Below, in pieces: positions 17,558 to 26,052 of a DNA stretch of 64,000 bases. This DNA is from Legionella sp. PATHC032 (GTDB taxonomy: Bacteria > Pseudomonadota > Gammaproteobacteria > Legionellales > Legionellaceae). The notes under the pieces are model-generated. The model searched no databases. It had not been told where the DNA came from and was given only the letters and a program-made list of their open reading frames with translations. A program made the position numbers and the translations under genes. The stretch spans positions 863,001-927,000 of the forward strand of contig NZ_JAPHOV010000001.1 in NCBI RefSeq assembly GCF_026191185.1. The letters run 5' to 3'. Each line of letters begins with the position of its first letter. Position 1 is the first letter of the stretch.

Positions 17558-18307
17558 ATGGAAGAAACAACCCTTGAGTTAGCTGGATCCCGTATTGCTG
17601 ATGATGATATTTATCTTAATGAAGATAGAAGAAACCAACCAAAAGATTGTTTTAAGCAATCCTTAAATCTTATTGATGTAGAAAAATGGCCAGCTAATTC
17701 AACATGGTTGGATGTTGGTTGTGCTACGGGAGACTATATAGATTTTCTTAAAAAACGTTTTGGGCATTTTAATTTTATCGGCTTGGATATTTCCGAGCAA
17801 ATGCTCAAAGAGGCTAGAAAACGAGATCCAGCCAGTCATTATATAAGTGGAGATGTGCGCGATTTTAATCTTCTACCTAAGGCCAGCGTCGATATCATTA
17901 CAATTTTTGGTGTGATTGATTGTTTTGATGAAATTAAATCTACATTTACTAGCCTGATGCATTGGATTAAACCAGGGGGGCTAGTTCTTGTTTTGGATAT
18001 TGTAAATCCTTTTCCTATAGATACAATAATGCGTTATCGTCGTACAGTTGAGTTAAATGCGCCTTGGGAAATGGGATGGAATACATATTCACGTCAGACC
18101 CTTGAACGTCAGATAACACAATTTCAGCAAGTGGAGTCTTTTGATTTTATACCCTTTGAGATTTCTATAGATTTATTACCGAGAACAGAAGATCCTATGA
18201 GGACTTGGACGATAAAAACAGCGGCAAAACCACGTCAGTTGATTAATGGTTGTGGTCAAATGGTAAATCTATATTTTATTCCTATTAAAATTAAGCATCG
18301 CAAATGA
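17558..18307 (+). CDS. Class I SAM-dependent methyltransferase, paralog of 7048-7761
   Basis: A 249-residue methyltransferase with motif I WLDVGCATGDYIDFLKKRFG at about residues 49-68 and FIGLDISEQML after it. The block DIITIFGVIDCFDE matches DIITVVGVMSIFDE in the protein at 7048-7761, and both end in an RTWT...RQL.NG segment. The pair must share ancestry and probably chemistry. It overlaps the following GT-B-like gene by 4 bases (ATGA). Likely target: a sugar or amidine nitrogen of the O-chain, inferred from context only. Confidence 0.78.
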   Translation: MEETTLELAGSRIADDDIYLNEDRRNQPKDCFKQSLNLIDVEKWPANSTWLDVGCATGDYIDFLKKRFGHFNFIGLDISEQMLKEARKRDPASHYISGDVRDFNLLPKASVDIITIFGVIDCFDEIKSTFTSLMHWIKPGGLVLVLDIVNPFPIDTIMRYRRTVELNAPWEMGWNTYSRQTLERQITQFQQVESFDFIPFEISIDLLPRTEDPMRTWTIKTAAKPRQLINGCGQMVNLYFIPIKIKHRK

Positions 18308-19725
18308 TCGTAATTAGTATCAATTCATTATCCCAGTTAAAATTGTTTGAATGTTTATGTAAACGTATTAAAGATCGCTATGCTGATATTATATTTGTTG
18401 CCTTTGGATGTAATGATGCTCAGATAGAGTCTATCAAAACATCGGCTCAAAAATTAGGTATTAATTTTGCTATTCAACAAACTGGGACGTTATCATCAGA
18501 AAATGTAAAAACAGAACAAAATTTTCCTCCGATGACTTGGTTTGAGAAAGTACTCTATCGTTTTAAACCAGAAGAATATATGCATTTGACTAATGAATTA
18601 TTTTTAAGAAAACAGATATATTTAGATGAAATCACTGCAAATTTAAATGCTGCACAAAAAATTATTGAAAGATACAAACCTGATCTTGTGTTGGTTGCGG
18701 AAGATGGTATTTCAGGAAATGTATATTTAATTCAAGAGGCTCGAAAGCAAAAGATTACTATCATTGATATACCTTATGAGGCTAGTGGTAAAGAAGATTT
18801 TGTTAATTTAATTAATGAAAAAATTGAAGAGAAAAATATTATTAAATGTGATGCCAATGCTTCTCATTTTCATCATTACATTCATAAAAAACTTAAAAAA
18901 TGGATAATTACTTCTAGTGAGGGCGATTTATTGCTGTTCCCGCCTGAATTAATTATAGCTAGGTTGGAAATGAAACTTGACCTACCTGATCCTTGGACAA
19001 CTCATGGAGGTAATGCTTCAATATTAGCTGTGGAAAGTAAAGCTATGCTTAATCATTATAAAAAAGAGCGAATTGATCCTACTAAGTTAAATTTAGTAGG
19101 TAGTGTTTACTGCGATGCTCTATACGATAGTTTATACAGTGCTCAATCTTATCAGGACGCTTATGAGAGAAAAACAAAGATAAATGCTGGGCAAACTTCA
19201 ATTCTGGTCTCTTTACCACCTAGTTATCATCATTCTAGAAGAGAAAAAAATGAATTCCCTAGCTACAAGGAAATGATTGAGCAGTTAATGTCAATTTTAG
19301 TATCTAAAGGCTTAGTTATCTCAGTTTCATTGCATCCCGCTATTCCCCCAGAAGAGGTCGCACTGATTAAATCTTTTAATGTTAATATTGTTGATGATTG
19401 GGTTATTAATTTAATTCCTAAACATGATATTTTTTTCGTGACCAGCTTTTCATCAACCATCCGTTGGGCATTAGCCTGTGGTAAACCTACCATTAATTAT
19501 GATGCTTATAATCACAATTTAAAAATCTATGATGGCGCATCAGGTTTATATAATAGTCAGCAATTGCATGATATTGATCGTCATTTAAATCATTTACTTG
19601 ACGACAAACAATATCAGGCATTAGCTGTGCAATTGGCAAAAGAACGTGACGAATGGGGCATCATTGACGGAAAAAATACAGTGCGATTGTGTCAAATATT
19701 TGATAAATATATATCCAATTGCTGA
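18304..19725 (+). CDS. GT-B-like surface polysaccharide protein, paralog of 14753-16177
   Basis: A 473-residue protein sharing block order and many exact words with the protein at 14753-16177: YKPDLVLVAEDGISGNVY, LLFPPELIIA, GGNASILAVESKAM, LVGSVYCDALYD, and IPKHDIFFVTSFSSTIRWAL. The N-terminal part is the acceptor-like Rossmann half and the C-terminal part the donor-like half of a GT-B fold. It is cotranscribed with the methyltransferase before it (4-base overlap). Identity across the pair looks moderate, so the duplication is not recent. The specific sugar is unknown. Confidence 0.6.
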   Translation: MIVISINSLSQLKLFECLCKRIKDRYADIIFVAFGCNDAQIESIKTSAQKLGINFAIQQTGTLSSENVKTEQNFPPMTWFEKVLYRFKPEEYMHLTNELFLRKQIYLDEITANLNAAQKIIERYKPDLVLVAEDGISGNVYLIQEARKQKITIIDIPYEASGKEDFVNLINEKIEEKNIIKCDANASHFHHYIHKKLKKWIITSSEGDLLLFPPELIIARLEMKLDLPDPWTTHGGNASILAVESKAMLNHYKKERIDPTKLNLVGSVYCDALYDSLYSAQSYQDAYERKTKINAGQTSILVSLPPSYHHSRREKNEFPSYKEMIEQLMSILVSKGLVISVSLHPAIPPEEVALIKSFNVNIVDDWVINLIPKHDIFFVTSFSSTIRWALACGKPTINYDAYNHNLKIYDGASGLYNSQQLHDIDRHLNHLLDDKQYQALAVQLAKERDEWGIIDGKNTVRLCQIFDKYISNC

Positions 19726-19736
19726 GCTGTTAGCAT

Positions 19737-20089
19737 TTGACGTAATAGTATGGACCCCGCCACCTATCGAAAGGCTTCTATTTGAGCCAGAATGAATATG
19801 TTAACAGTCATTCAATCAAGGTGAGGGATCCATAATGAAAGATATTAAAGTATTAGGCATCGATCTGGCAAAGAATGCTTTCCAATTACATGGAATAAAT
19901 GCAAAAAGTAAATGCGTTCTTAAAAAAAGATTAACCAGGGAAAAGCTAATTGAGTTTATGGCACAGCTGCCTCCTTGCTTGGTTGGAATGGAGGCGTGTG
20001 GCGGCGCACACTATTGGGCTCGTATGTTTATAGGAATGGGGCATACCGTAAAAATGATGGCACCTCATCCATATCTGGTCAAGCAAATT
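19737..20089 (+). mobile_element. Internally deleted IS1111-group copy
   Basis: From TTGACGTAATAG at 19737, through the inverted repeat TATGGACCCCGCC at 19749-19761, to codon 77 of the transposase at about 20067, this matches the element at 11786-13285. Homology then jumps to TCCATATCTGGTCAAGCAAA at 20068-20087, which is the opposite terminus of that element with one mismatch. Everything between has been deleted, leaving a 350-base nonautonomous derivative with both ends. It lies in the opposite orientation to the intact copy. Confidence 0.7.
19835..20067 (+). pseudogene. IS110-family transposase, N-terminal fragment
   Basis: The first 77 codons of the IS1111-type transposase are present, with only V16A-like and T-to-A changes relative to the intact copy. 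Homology stops abruptly after the codons for MMAP at 20067. The frame then runs into the element terminus and IS3 sequence without further homology. The RuvC-like Asp and Glu are kept, but the rest of the catalytic core and the whole C-terminal domain are gone. Confidence 0.88.
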
Positions 20090-20101
20090 TGTACACCCCA
20101 G

Positions 20102-20937
20102 TTAAGCCACTTTTTTCATTAACCCCCAGTACCGATTTTCAAATTGATTCGGACTTAGATAATCCAAAGACGAATGCAATCTTTGATTGTTATAAAACAT
20201 AGTCATGTAATCTAGAATATCTTGTTTTGCCTCCCGTCTGGTTTGATAATTACGCCAATGAACTAATTCATCCTTCAAGCGGCTGAAAAAACTCTCAGCA
20301 ACGCTATTGTCCCAGCAGTCACTTTTTTGCTCATGCTGCCCACAAGGCCATGTTGATTGAGAAGGCTGCGATATTGTTTACTGGCATATTGTGAGCCCCT
20401 GTCGGAATGCACAATAAGGCCTGCTTTTAGCTTTCTCTGCCAAATGGCCATTGTTAATGCATTGCAAACTGTATCAGCTTTCATTCTCGAACTCATGTTC
20501 CAACCAACCACTTTTCGGGAAAACAAATCAATTACCACCGTCAGGTATAACCAGCCCTCATGGGTTGGGATATAGGTCATATCGGACACATAGGCACGAT
20601 TGGGTTCATTGACCTGAAATTTCCTGTTTAAAACATTATCAAAAATAGGTTGCTTGTGATTGCTGTTTGTTGTCACTTTGTATTTCTTTTTATAGCGAAC
20701 AAAAATACCCGCTTCACGCATTAAACTACGGGTTTTTCTGCGGCCAACCGGATAACCAAGAGCATTCAGTGCTTTCCTTATCCTGCGATTTCCATACGAA
20801 AACTTGCTGGATTCTGAGATTTTTTTAACCCACTCCAATAGCTCTTCATGTTCTGGTTCATTGTTCGGTTTTGTGCTCTTCCGTTTTTGATAGCTATAGT
20901 ATCCAGAAGAAGTAACGCCCATGAGATGGCACATCAT
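20102..20937 (-). pseudogene. IS3-family transposase OrfB, frameshifted
   Basis: The HTH_21 segment and the DDE integrase core are recognisable: YVSDMTYIPTHEGWLYLTVV has the first Asp and LIVHSDRGSQYASKQYRSLL the second. After GSMSKK the frame goes wrong. A run of six A residues on the minus strand (20328-20323) appears to have lost one base. Restoring it gives SDCWDNSVAESFFSRLKDE, with the catalytic Glu, and a normal C-terminus ending at TAA 20104-20102. Normal expression would require a -1 frameshift from orfA near 20980. Confidence 0.85.
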
Positions 20938-20981
20938 GCCAACCGGCCAGGTCTTCTTATGTTGGGCGATAAACGAATATT

Positions 20982-21287
20982 TTATTTCGCTTCTTTCGCA
21001 AAGAAGACCGTCGCTTTTTTTAGTATTTCTTTCTCCATTGTCAGCCTTCTGACTTCTTCTCGTAACTGACGAATTTCAAGTTGCTCTTCCGTCAATTTTC
21101 CATTTCCACGAAAAGCATTTTCATTATTCTCCGCTGCCACTCGAATCCAGCGACTCAAAATATTCGAATTAATTCCCAAGCTCCTTGCTGCTTCTGGACA
21201 TGTGTATCCTTGCTCAGTTACTAAACTAATCGCATCCAGTTTAAATTCCTTTGTATATTTTCTTCTTGTAGACATTGTGACCTCCAA
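20982..21287 (-). CDS. IS3-family transposase OrfA
   Basis: A 101-residue protein with the Tnp_1 helix-turn-helix (KEFKLDAISLVTEQGYTCPE, then AARSLGINSNILSRWI). A leucine-zipper tail (EEQLEIRQLREEVRRLTMEK) leads to ILKKATVFFAKEAK, the usual OrfA end in IS3-group elements. It would bind the terminal repeats. GGAGGTCAC upstream of the ATG provides a good ribosome site. It is intact, but its partner OrfB is broken. Confidence 0.9.
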   Translation of the reverse strand: MEVTMSTRRKYTKEFKLDAISLVTEQGYTCPEAARSLGINSNILSRWIRVAAENNENAFRGNGKLTEEQLEIRQLREEVRRLTMEKEILKKATVFFAKEAK

Positions 21288-21340
21288 TTAAACAAATTAT
21301 CTCTTAACTGGTGTGTCTAAATCAATTGAACCACATCAAA

Positions 21341-22576
21341 CTAGTGGGAGTCAGTAGTTCTAAGAAGATTCTGCTTAAGCTCAACGATTTCATTGACATG
21401 AGCCTTTTCCCATTCGACTAGTGTTACTCTATCTCGCTCTAATTTTTCCTGAATATTAGCTTTTGTCAGTAAAGTCGAAAAATGACTAATCCCAGATTCA
21501 TCTTTTAGCCTCAATACCATTGATAATATTAGATTTCCCAATTCATTTTTGAAGTGTTGGGGGTCCCAAAACCAATGCATTTTGGTTATGACATCATCTT
21601 TATCTGGAAGTTGTTCGGTTGTAATGGAGTTAATATTATTAAAACCCCATAAAGCAAATTTTAAATTGGGGTATTTTTGATTATGAGCTGCTATTATTTT
21701 CATTAACTCCTTTTGCCATTGTTCATAAGTATCCCATAAATCTAACAATTTATAAGTTTCCAAAAGCCTGACATGTTCCGGTGCAAGTATAAGAATTAAT
21801 TCCGTATGGTTGTTTTCGCAAATCGTTATGATTTTTTGTAAATAGGCAATGGTATCAATTCCTTTTTCAGGATTAGTAAAATCATATTGATTATGTGGTG
21901 AGGGCAATAAGGAGGCTTTACTATAACTTTCTGTATACAAAAAATTATTCTTATAACCTTTTAACTGTTGTATTTGCTCTTCTCTATAATCATGGACGAG
22001 TTGCCCGTTGCTTAAAAATGCGTTTCTTTTGTGCTGGTTTTTTATGGTTTCTAGACTGGCTTTTAAAGCATCAAAAGAAAGCAAAGTAGAAAAAAAAGTA
22101 TTTACAGTACGCGGGTTTTTATTTCCATTCATATCGACATTAAGCATTGACTCATTAAAATCATCTCTGTTCTCGACATAAGCATTAAACATAAAGAAAT
22201 TCACTACTAAAATGACCTTTTTTACAGGTTTAATTGCTTCAGCATGTTGTAGATAGCGCATTACTTCGTAAATATTTGCACCGCTCAAACCAAGGTTATA
22301 AACGTGAGAATTATCCCATGCAGCAAAGTCCGGGTTGAGGCCTGTTTCAGCAGTAGATGAACCCATTATTAAATATTCTGGTTTTTTCCACTCTGTTGCT
22401 ATTGCCTTGGTAAGGCGCAGGTGTGATGTTACTTGAGGTTTTTTACTAAGTTTCTGAATAGGTATTGATTTGTAAATATCGTACGGATTAACTAGCCAGT
22501 TAAATAATATAATAATGAAACCAAAAAATAGAATAAATGTCAGATAATTAATGGAAAATTTTTTAAAGCGATTCAA
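21341..22576 (-). CDS. SGNH/AlgX-like acyltransferase-partner protein, membrane anchored
   Basis: A 411-residue protein with one N-terminal membrane segment (about residues 9-28, YLTFILFFGFIIILFNWLVN) and a periplasmic SGNH-type domain. Block I is LIMGSSTAETGLN at about residue 70, with the Ser nucleophile in GSS, and block V is DPQHFKNELG near residue 335, with the Asp and His. Proteins of this form (AlgJ/AlgX, DltD, PatB) take acyl groups exported by an MBOAT partner and place them on polysaccharide. Its MBOAT gene lies 11 bases upstream in the same direction, which supports the pairing. The acceptor is likely the O-chain. Confidence 0.75.
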   Translation of the reverse strand: MNRFKKFSINYLTFILFFGFIIILFNWLVNPYDIYKSIPIQKLSKKPQVTSHLRLTKAIATEWKKPEYLIMGSSTAETGLNPDFAAWDNSHVYNLGLSGANIYEVMRYLQHAEAIKPVKKVILVVNFFMFNAYVENRDDFNESMLNVDMNGNKNPRTVNTFFSTLLSFDALKASLETIKNQHKRNAFLSNGQLVHDYREEQIQQLKGYKNNFLYTESYSKASLLPSPHNQYDFTNPEKGIDTIAYLQKIITICENNHTELILILAPEHVRLLETYKLLDLWDTYEQWQKELMKIIAAHNQKYPNLKFALWGFNNINSITTEQLPDKDDVITKMHWFWDPQHFKNELGNLILSMVLRLKDESGISHFSTLLTKANIQEKLERDRVTLVEWEKAHVNEIVELKQNLLRTTDSH

Positions 22577-22587
22577 TTAAATTCACC

Positions 22588-24066
22588 TTAGAATTTATAA
22601 TATAAAAACTCACTGATATGCCCCAATGAGAGTAGTGAAATCAAGGTTAAAATAGCACAAACTGCTGCGGTGAACACTGTGGGTAACCAATACAGTTTCT
22701 TAATTGGATAGGGCTCAATTTCCCCAGGGTAAGTTTCAAGTGCAGGATTATATTTATAAAGTAATTGTTGAGTATTAGGCCCTAAAAATACGATTAATCC
22801 TGTTATGAGTAAAAGTACAAACAAATGCTGTAATTGTTCAAAATGAAACAAGGTACTGGATAACGAAACATTCTGAAATAAGGCAATAATAATATGATTA
22901 CTGGTTGTAAAATCTTCAGCTCGGAAAAATATCCAGGCTATCATAACAGCCAGAAAGGTAATGATTTGAGCAAAAGAATTACCTATACATTTCTTTATAG
23001 AGAAGAATTGAAAATAATGAGTTTTTAACAGCAGCCATAAATGATTTATCACTAAATAAAAACCATGTAATAAACCCCATATGACAAAAGTCCATCCGGC
23101 CCCATGCCAAATGCCGCCTATAATCATAGTTATCATCAGATTAATGTATCGATTAATATGGCCTTTGCGGTTTCCACCTAAAGGGATATAGATATAGTCC
23201 CGCAAAAAACGAGATAAAGTCATATGCCAGCGACGCCAGAAAATAATAATATTAGGTGCTTTGTAAGGTGAGTTGAAATTCAGAGGGAAAATGATGCCAA
23301 AGAGGCGTGCTAAACCTATTGCCATATCAGAATAGCCCGAGAAGTCAAAATACAATTGAAAAGTATAGGAGAGACTTCCGCACCATGCTTCTATAAATGT
23401 AATGGATTCTTTTGATGCCGCGCTAAAGACGGTATTTGCGTAGGGTGCCAAAGAATCAGCAATAATAGTTTTTTTAAAAAGACCAATAGAAAAAATAGTC
23501 ATGCCAACTGCACAATTTTCCCAGCTGAGCAATTTTTTTCTTCTATTTTCAAACTGAGGCATTATTTCCTGATGATGAAGTATTGGTCCTGCCATTAAAT
23601 GAGGAAAAAATGTGACGAATAAACCGTAGTTTGTAAAGTGAGGCACCTTAATTTGTTTTCTATAGCAATCTGTGAGATAAGCAATTTGAGTAAAGGTAAA
23701 AAAAGAAATGCCTAATGGCAAGTCTCCATTAATTAACTCAAGAGGTTGATTAAGCAATAGGTATATATTAGCCACTAAAAACTGGCTGTATTTAAAGTAA
23801 ATAAGTAAAGATAAATTGCCAATAAGTCCTGCATAGAAGAACTTTCTATTGATGCGCTCAATCAATAAGCTAATGAGAAAATTAAATAATATTGAGATTA
23901 ATAAAAGTGGCAAATAGTAGAAATTCCAATATCCGTAAAAAATAATAGATGCAAGAAATAGAAATGTGATTGTTTTTGAACGGATTTGACTAAGCTGAAA
24001 AAAGGAAAATAGAGTAAAACTAACAGGCAAAAAGAAGAAGAGAAAAGAATATGAATTAAAAAGCAT
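22588..24066 (-). CDS. MBOAT-family O-acyltransferase (AlgI/DltB-like)
   Basis: A 492-residue, strongly hydrophobic protein with about ten membrane segments. It starts MLFNSYSFLFFFLPVSF, the usual opening of AlgI-like MBOATs. LPLGISFFTFTQIAYLTD, YFDFSGYSDMAIG, NFNSPYKAPNIIIFWRRWHM and the active-site histidine in GGIWHGAGWTFVIWGLLHG are all canonical. It moves an acyl group, usually acetyl, across the inner membrane to a periplasmic SGNH partner, here the gene 11 bases downstream. It is a paralog of the proteins at 33987-35528 and 43609-45051. Confidence 0.92.
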   Translation of the reverse strand: MLFNSYSFLFFFLPVSFTLFSFFQLSQIRSKTITFLFLASIIFYGYWNFYYLPLLLISILFNFLISLLIERINRKFFYAGLIGNLSLLIYFKYSQFLVANIYLLLNQPLELINGDLPLGISFFTFTQIAYLTDCYRKQIKVPHFTNYGLFVTFFPHLMAGPILHHQEIMPQFENRRKKLLSWENCAVGMTIFSIGLFKKTIIADSLAPYANTVFSAASKESITFIEAWCGSLSYTFQLYFDFSGYSDMAIGLARLFGIIFPLNFNSPYKAPNIIIFWRRWHMTLSRFLRDYIYIPLGGNRKGHINRYINLMITMIIGGIWHGAGWTFVIWGLLHGFYLVINHLWLLLKTHYFQFFSIKKCIGNSFAQIITFLAVMIAWIFFRAEDFTTSNHIIIALFQNVSLSSTLFHFEQLQHLFVLLLITGLIVFLGPNTQQLLYKYNPALETYPGEIEPYPIKKLYWLPTVFTAAVCAILTLISLLSLGHISEFLYYKF

Positions 24067-24317
24067 TATTTAATTTTGTATAAAAATAAAGACATCATTA
24101 TACAATATAATAAACTTGGAATTAAATTATCGATGCAAATTGATCATTTGCTTTTGGATTTTAAAATATTTTTGCTCCTATCATCCTTTAAGCTAACATT
24201 ATATTCGGTTTTTTAGGATAACTATAACAAGCAATTTGGTGCTTGCTTCCGTGCAAATATTAAAAGAATACCCGCAATAATGAATGGAAAATGTTGATTA
24301 AAAACCAGAGTTATTAT

Positions 24318-25124
24318 TTACCAACAGGTAAATCCTCCGTCTACTATGATGTTTTGTCCTGTCACATAAGATGAAGCATCTGAAGCAAGGAAAACCAATG
24401 CACCTAGTAACTCGTGAAACTTTCCCATTCTTCCTAAAGGTACTTTACTTGAATAATTTTTAATAAAAACATCATTTTGCCCACTTTCAATACCGCCGGG
24501 AGTTAGGGTATTAACACGAATGTTGTATTTAGCCAAATAAGTTGCCAGATATTTAGTCAGGCTTAGAACTGCTCCTTTTGATACAGAATAAACAGCTGGA
24601 GTGTTGATTTCTACCCCCAAGTATTCTGAGCCCTTATAGATACCTTGATCTGGTGCAACAACACCATAAATAGAGCTTGTCTGAATGATACTCCCACCGG
24701 TGTTCTGAGAGATCATTTCTCGACTCACTGCTTGAGCTACAAGAAACATTCCGTCCAAATTGACTTCCATTACTTTTCGCCAGGTCTCTAAACTATATTC
24801 TTCAAAAGGGGCAAAGAATTGATATAAATCATTTGTCTTACTGGCTGCATTATTTAAAAGTATATCAATAGAATTGAATTGAGTCTTTACCGTTTCAACC
24901 ATATGAGCAATATTCGCTTTATCAGTGACATCACATCTCAAAGGTATAACCCTGGCATCTGGGTATTCATTTAGAATTGATAGGCATACTTGCTCAGCCT
25001 TTTCATAGCAAACATCAGTTACCGCGACTTTAGCACCATTTTTTGCGAGCTCTCGACTAAAACCTTTACCAAGAATTCCAGCTCCACCCGTGATAATTGC
25101 AGTTTTATTTGTAAGATCAAACAC
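24318..25124 (-). CDS. Short-chain dehydrogenase/reductase, PtmA-like
   Basis: A classical SDR of 268 residues. The NAD(P) loop is TGGAGILGKG at about residues 12-21, with NNAAS after strand 4, the active-site Ser in QTSSIYG and the catalytic YSVSK pair at about residues 178-182. It ends in the usual VDGGFTCW. The GTG start has AAGGAAAG before it. It follows a Gfo/Idh/MocA gene, another SDR and a CMP-nonulosonate synthetase in one minus-strand operon. PtmA-like SDRs occur beside CMP-legionaminate genes in Campylobacter. It probably oxidises or reduces a nonulosonate intermediate or epimerises through a keto form; that role is inferred. Confidence 0.82.
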   Translation of the reverse strand: MFDLTNKTAIITGGAGILGKGFSRELAKNGAKVAVTDVCYEKAEQVCLSILNEYPDARVIPLRCDVTDKANIAHMVETVKTQFNSIDILLNNAASKTNDLYQFFAPFEEYSLETWRKVMEVNLDGMFLVAQAVSREMISQNTGGSIIQTSSIYGVVAPDQGIYKGSEYLGVEINTPAVYSVSKGAVLSLTKYLATYLAKYNIRVNTLTPGGIESGQNDVFIKNYSSKVPLGRMGKFHELLGALVFLASDASSYVTGQNIIVDGGFTCW

Positions 25125-25137
25125 TCGCTTTCCTTAA

Positions 25138-26052
25138 TTATTTATTATTAAAAGTAATTTGCTCCATAGGTTTTAATGAAGACAATTGCGTTATTAAATG
25201 CATGGTATTTATTGTTTCATGCGGTGGTATAACAGGTCTTTTTTTCTCAACCATTAGTTGCATATTTTTAATGGTGCGTTTAAATGCTGTAAAATTATCA
25301 TGCAGATTATAATGACAGTGACCATTGGTGCCATAAAATGATAAATGAAAAGTTTTTCCGACAGCCCCCAAGCACGACAAGTTAAATACAATGTTATTTT
25401 CCAGTGTGAGATTATATGATTCGAATAATGTAGGTAGACGCATTGCAGAAATTACTTTTCCCAGTCCTAAACCATTAATTGCATCAATAAGATGAATTCC
25501 ATATTTTTCCAAATGATTTAAAACAACACCTTCTATTAATTTTAAATCTCCAAGATCCAAATCGTTATTTCTTAACAGGTCTAACTCTTGAGCATATCGC
25601 ATTCCAGAAGTGCTCATGAGCAAGCCATTATTTAAATATTTTTCAAAATAATTTAATTCATCAGTATTTAAGGTCAGTGGCTTGTCAATAAAAACAGGTA
25701 TACCATGTTCGAGGAAGGGCTTGGCCATTTTGTAGTGAGTTTGATAATCATCTCTGGCTATGAAGACCAGATCTATTTTGCCTATCATCTCTTCATAATC
25801 ATCAAGTGCATATGTAATTTTACTTGCTGCACATAATTGTCGGGTTAAGTTTTTGTCTTGGGTCCATGCACAAGTAACTTGCAGATCATGAAAATCAAAA
25901 GCATCTCTAGGCTGTTTTTCCAGATAATTTAGAATAACAGGCCAGCCCGCTGCAATAAAGGCATCAGGATCATATCCATTAATAATAGCGGAGAAAGAAA
26001 AAGGGTGACCGTTTCCTTCACTGTATCCTAAAATACCCGCTTTCATCACCAT
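25138..26052 (-). CDS. Gfo/Idh/MocA-family oxidoreductase
   Basis: A 304-residue NAD(P)-dependent sugar oxidoreductase. The N-terminal Rossmann strand reads KAGILGYSEGNGHPFSF. The family-defining EKP-like motif appears as IDKPLTLN at about residues 118-125, where the Lys sits at the active site. GIHLIDAINGLG, about 65 residues later, supplies the catalytic His. Overlap with the upstream SDR is 4-7 bases, depending on which of the two near-adjacent ATG codons is used (26052 or 26046). Together with the flanking SDRs it suggests a keto-intermediate epimerisation or deoxygenation step on an activated sugar. Confidence 0.8.
   Translation of the reverse strand: MVMKAGILGYSEGNGHPFSFSAIINGYDPDAFIAAGWPVILNYLEKQPRDAFDFHDLQVTCAWTQDKNLTRQLCAASKITYALDDYEEMIGKIDLVFIARDDYQTHYKMAKPFLEHGIPVFIDKPLTLNTDELNYFEKYLNNGLLMSTSGMRYAQELDLLRNNDLDLGDLKLIEGVVLNHLEKYGIHLIDAINGLGLGKVISAMRLPTLFESYNLTLENNIVFNLSCLGAVGKTFHLSFYGTNGHCHYNLHDNFTAFKRTIKNMQLMVEKKRPVIPPHETINTMHLITQLSSLKPMEQITFNNK

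Larger units (their letters stand above)
20090..21319 (-). mobile_element. IS3-family insertion sequence, 1.23 kb
   Basis: Terminal inverted repeats are TGTACACCCCAGTTAAG at 20090-20106 and, on the minus strand, TAGACACACCAGTTAAG at 21319-21303, with three mismatches in 17. Inside are orfA and orfB on the minus strand in the overlapping arrangement of IS3 elements. The left end abuts the deleted IS1111 copy directly. No convincing 3-5 base target duplication is visible. The orfB frame is broken, so this copy is probably dead. Confidence 0.85.

Noticed and set aside
19975-20202. Frame crossing the deleted IS1111 copy and IS3
   Set aside because: It is a chance frame through two fused mobile elements.
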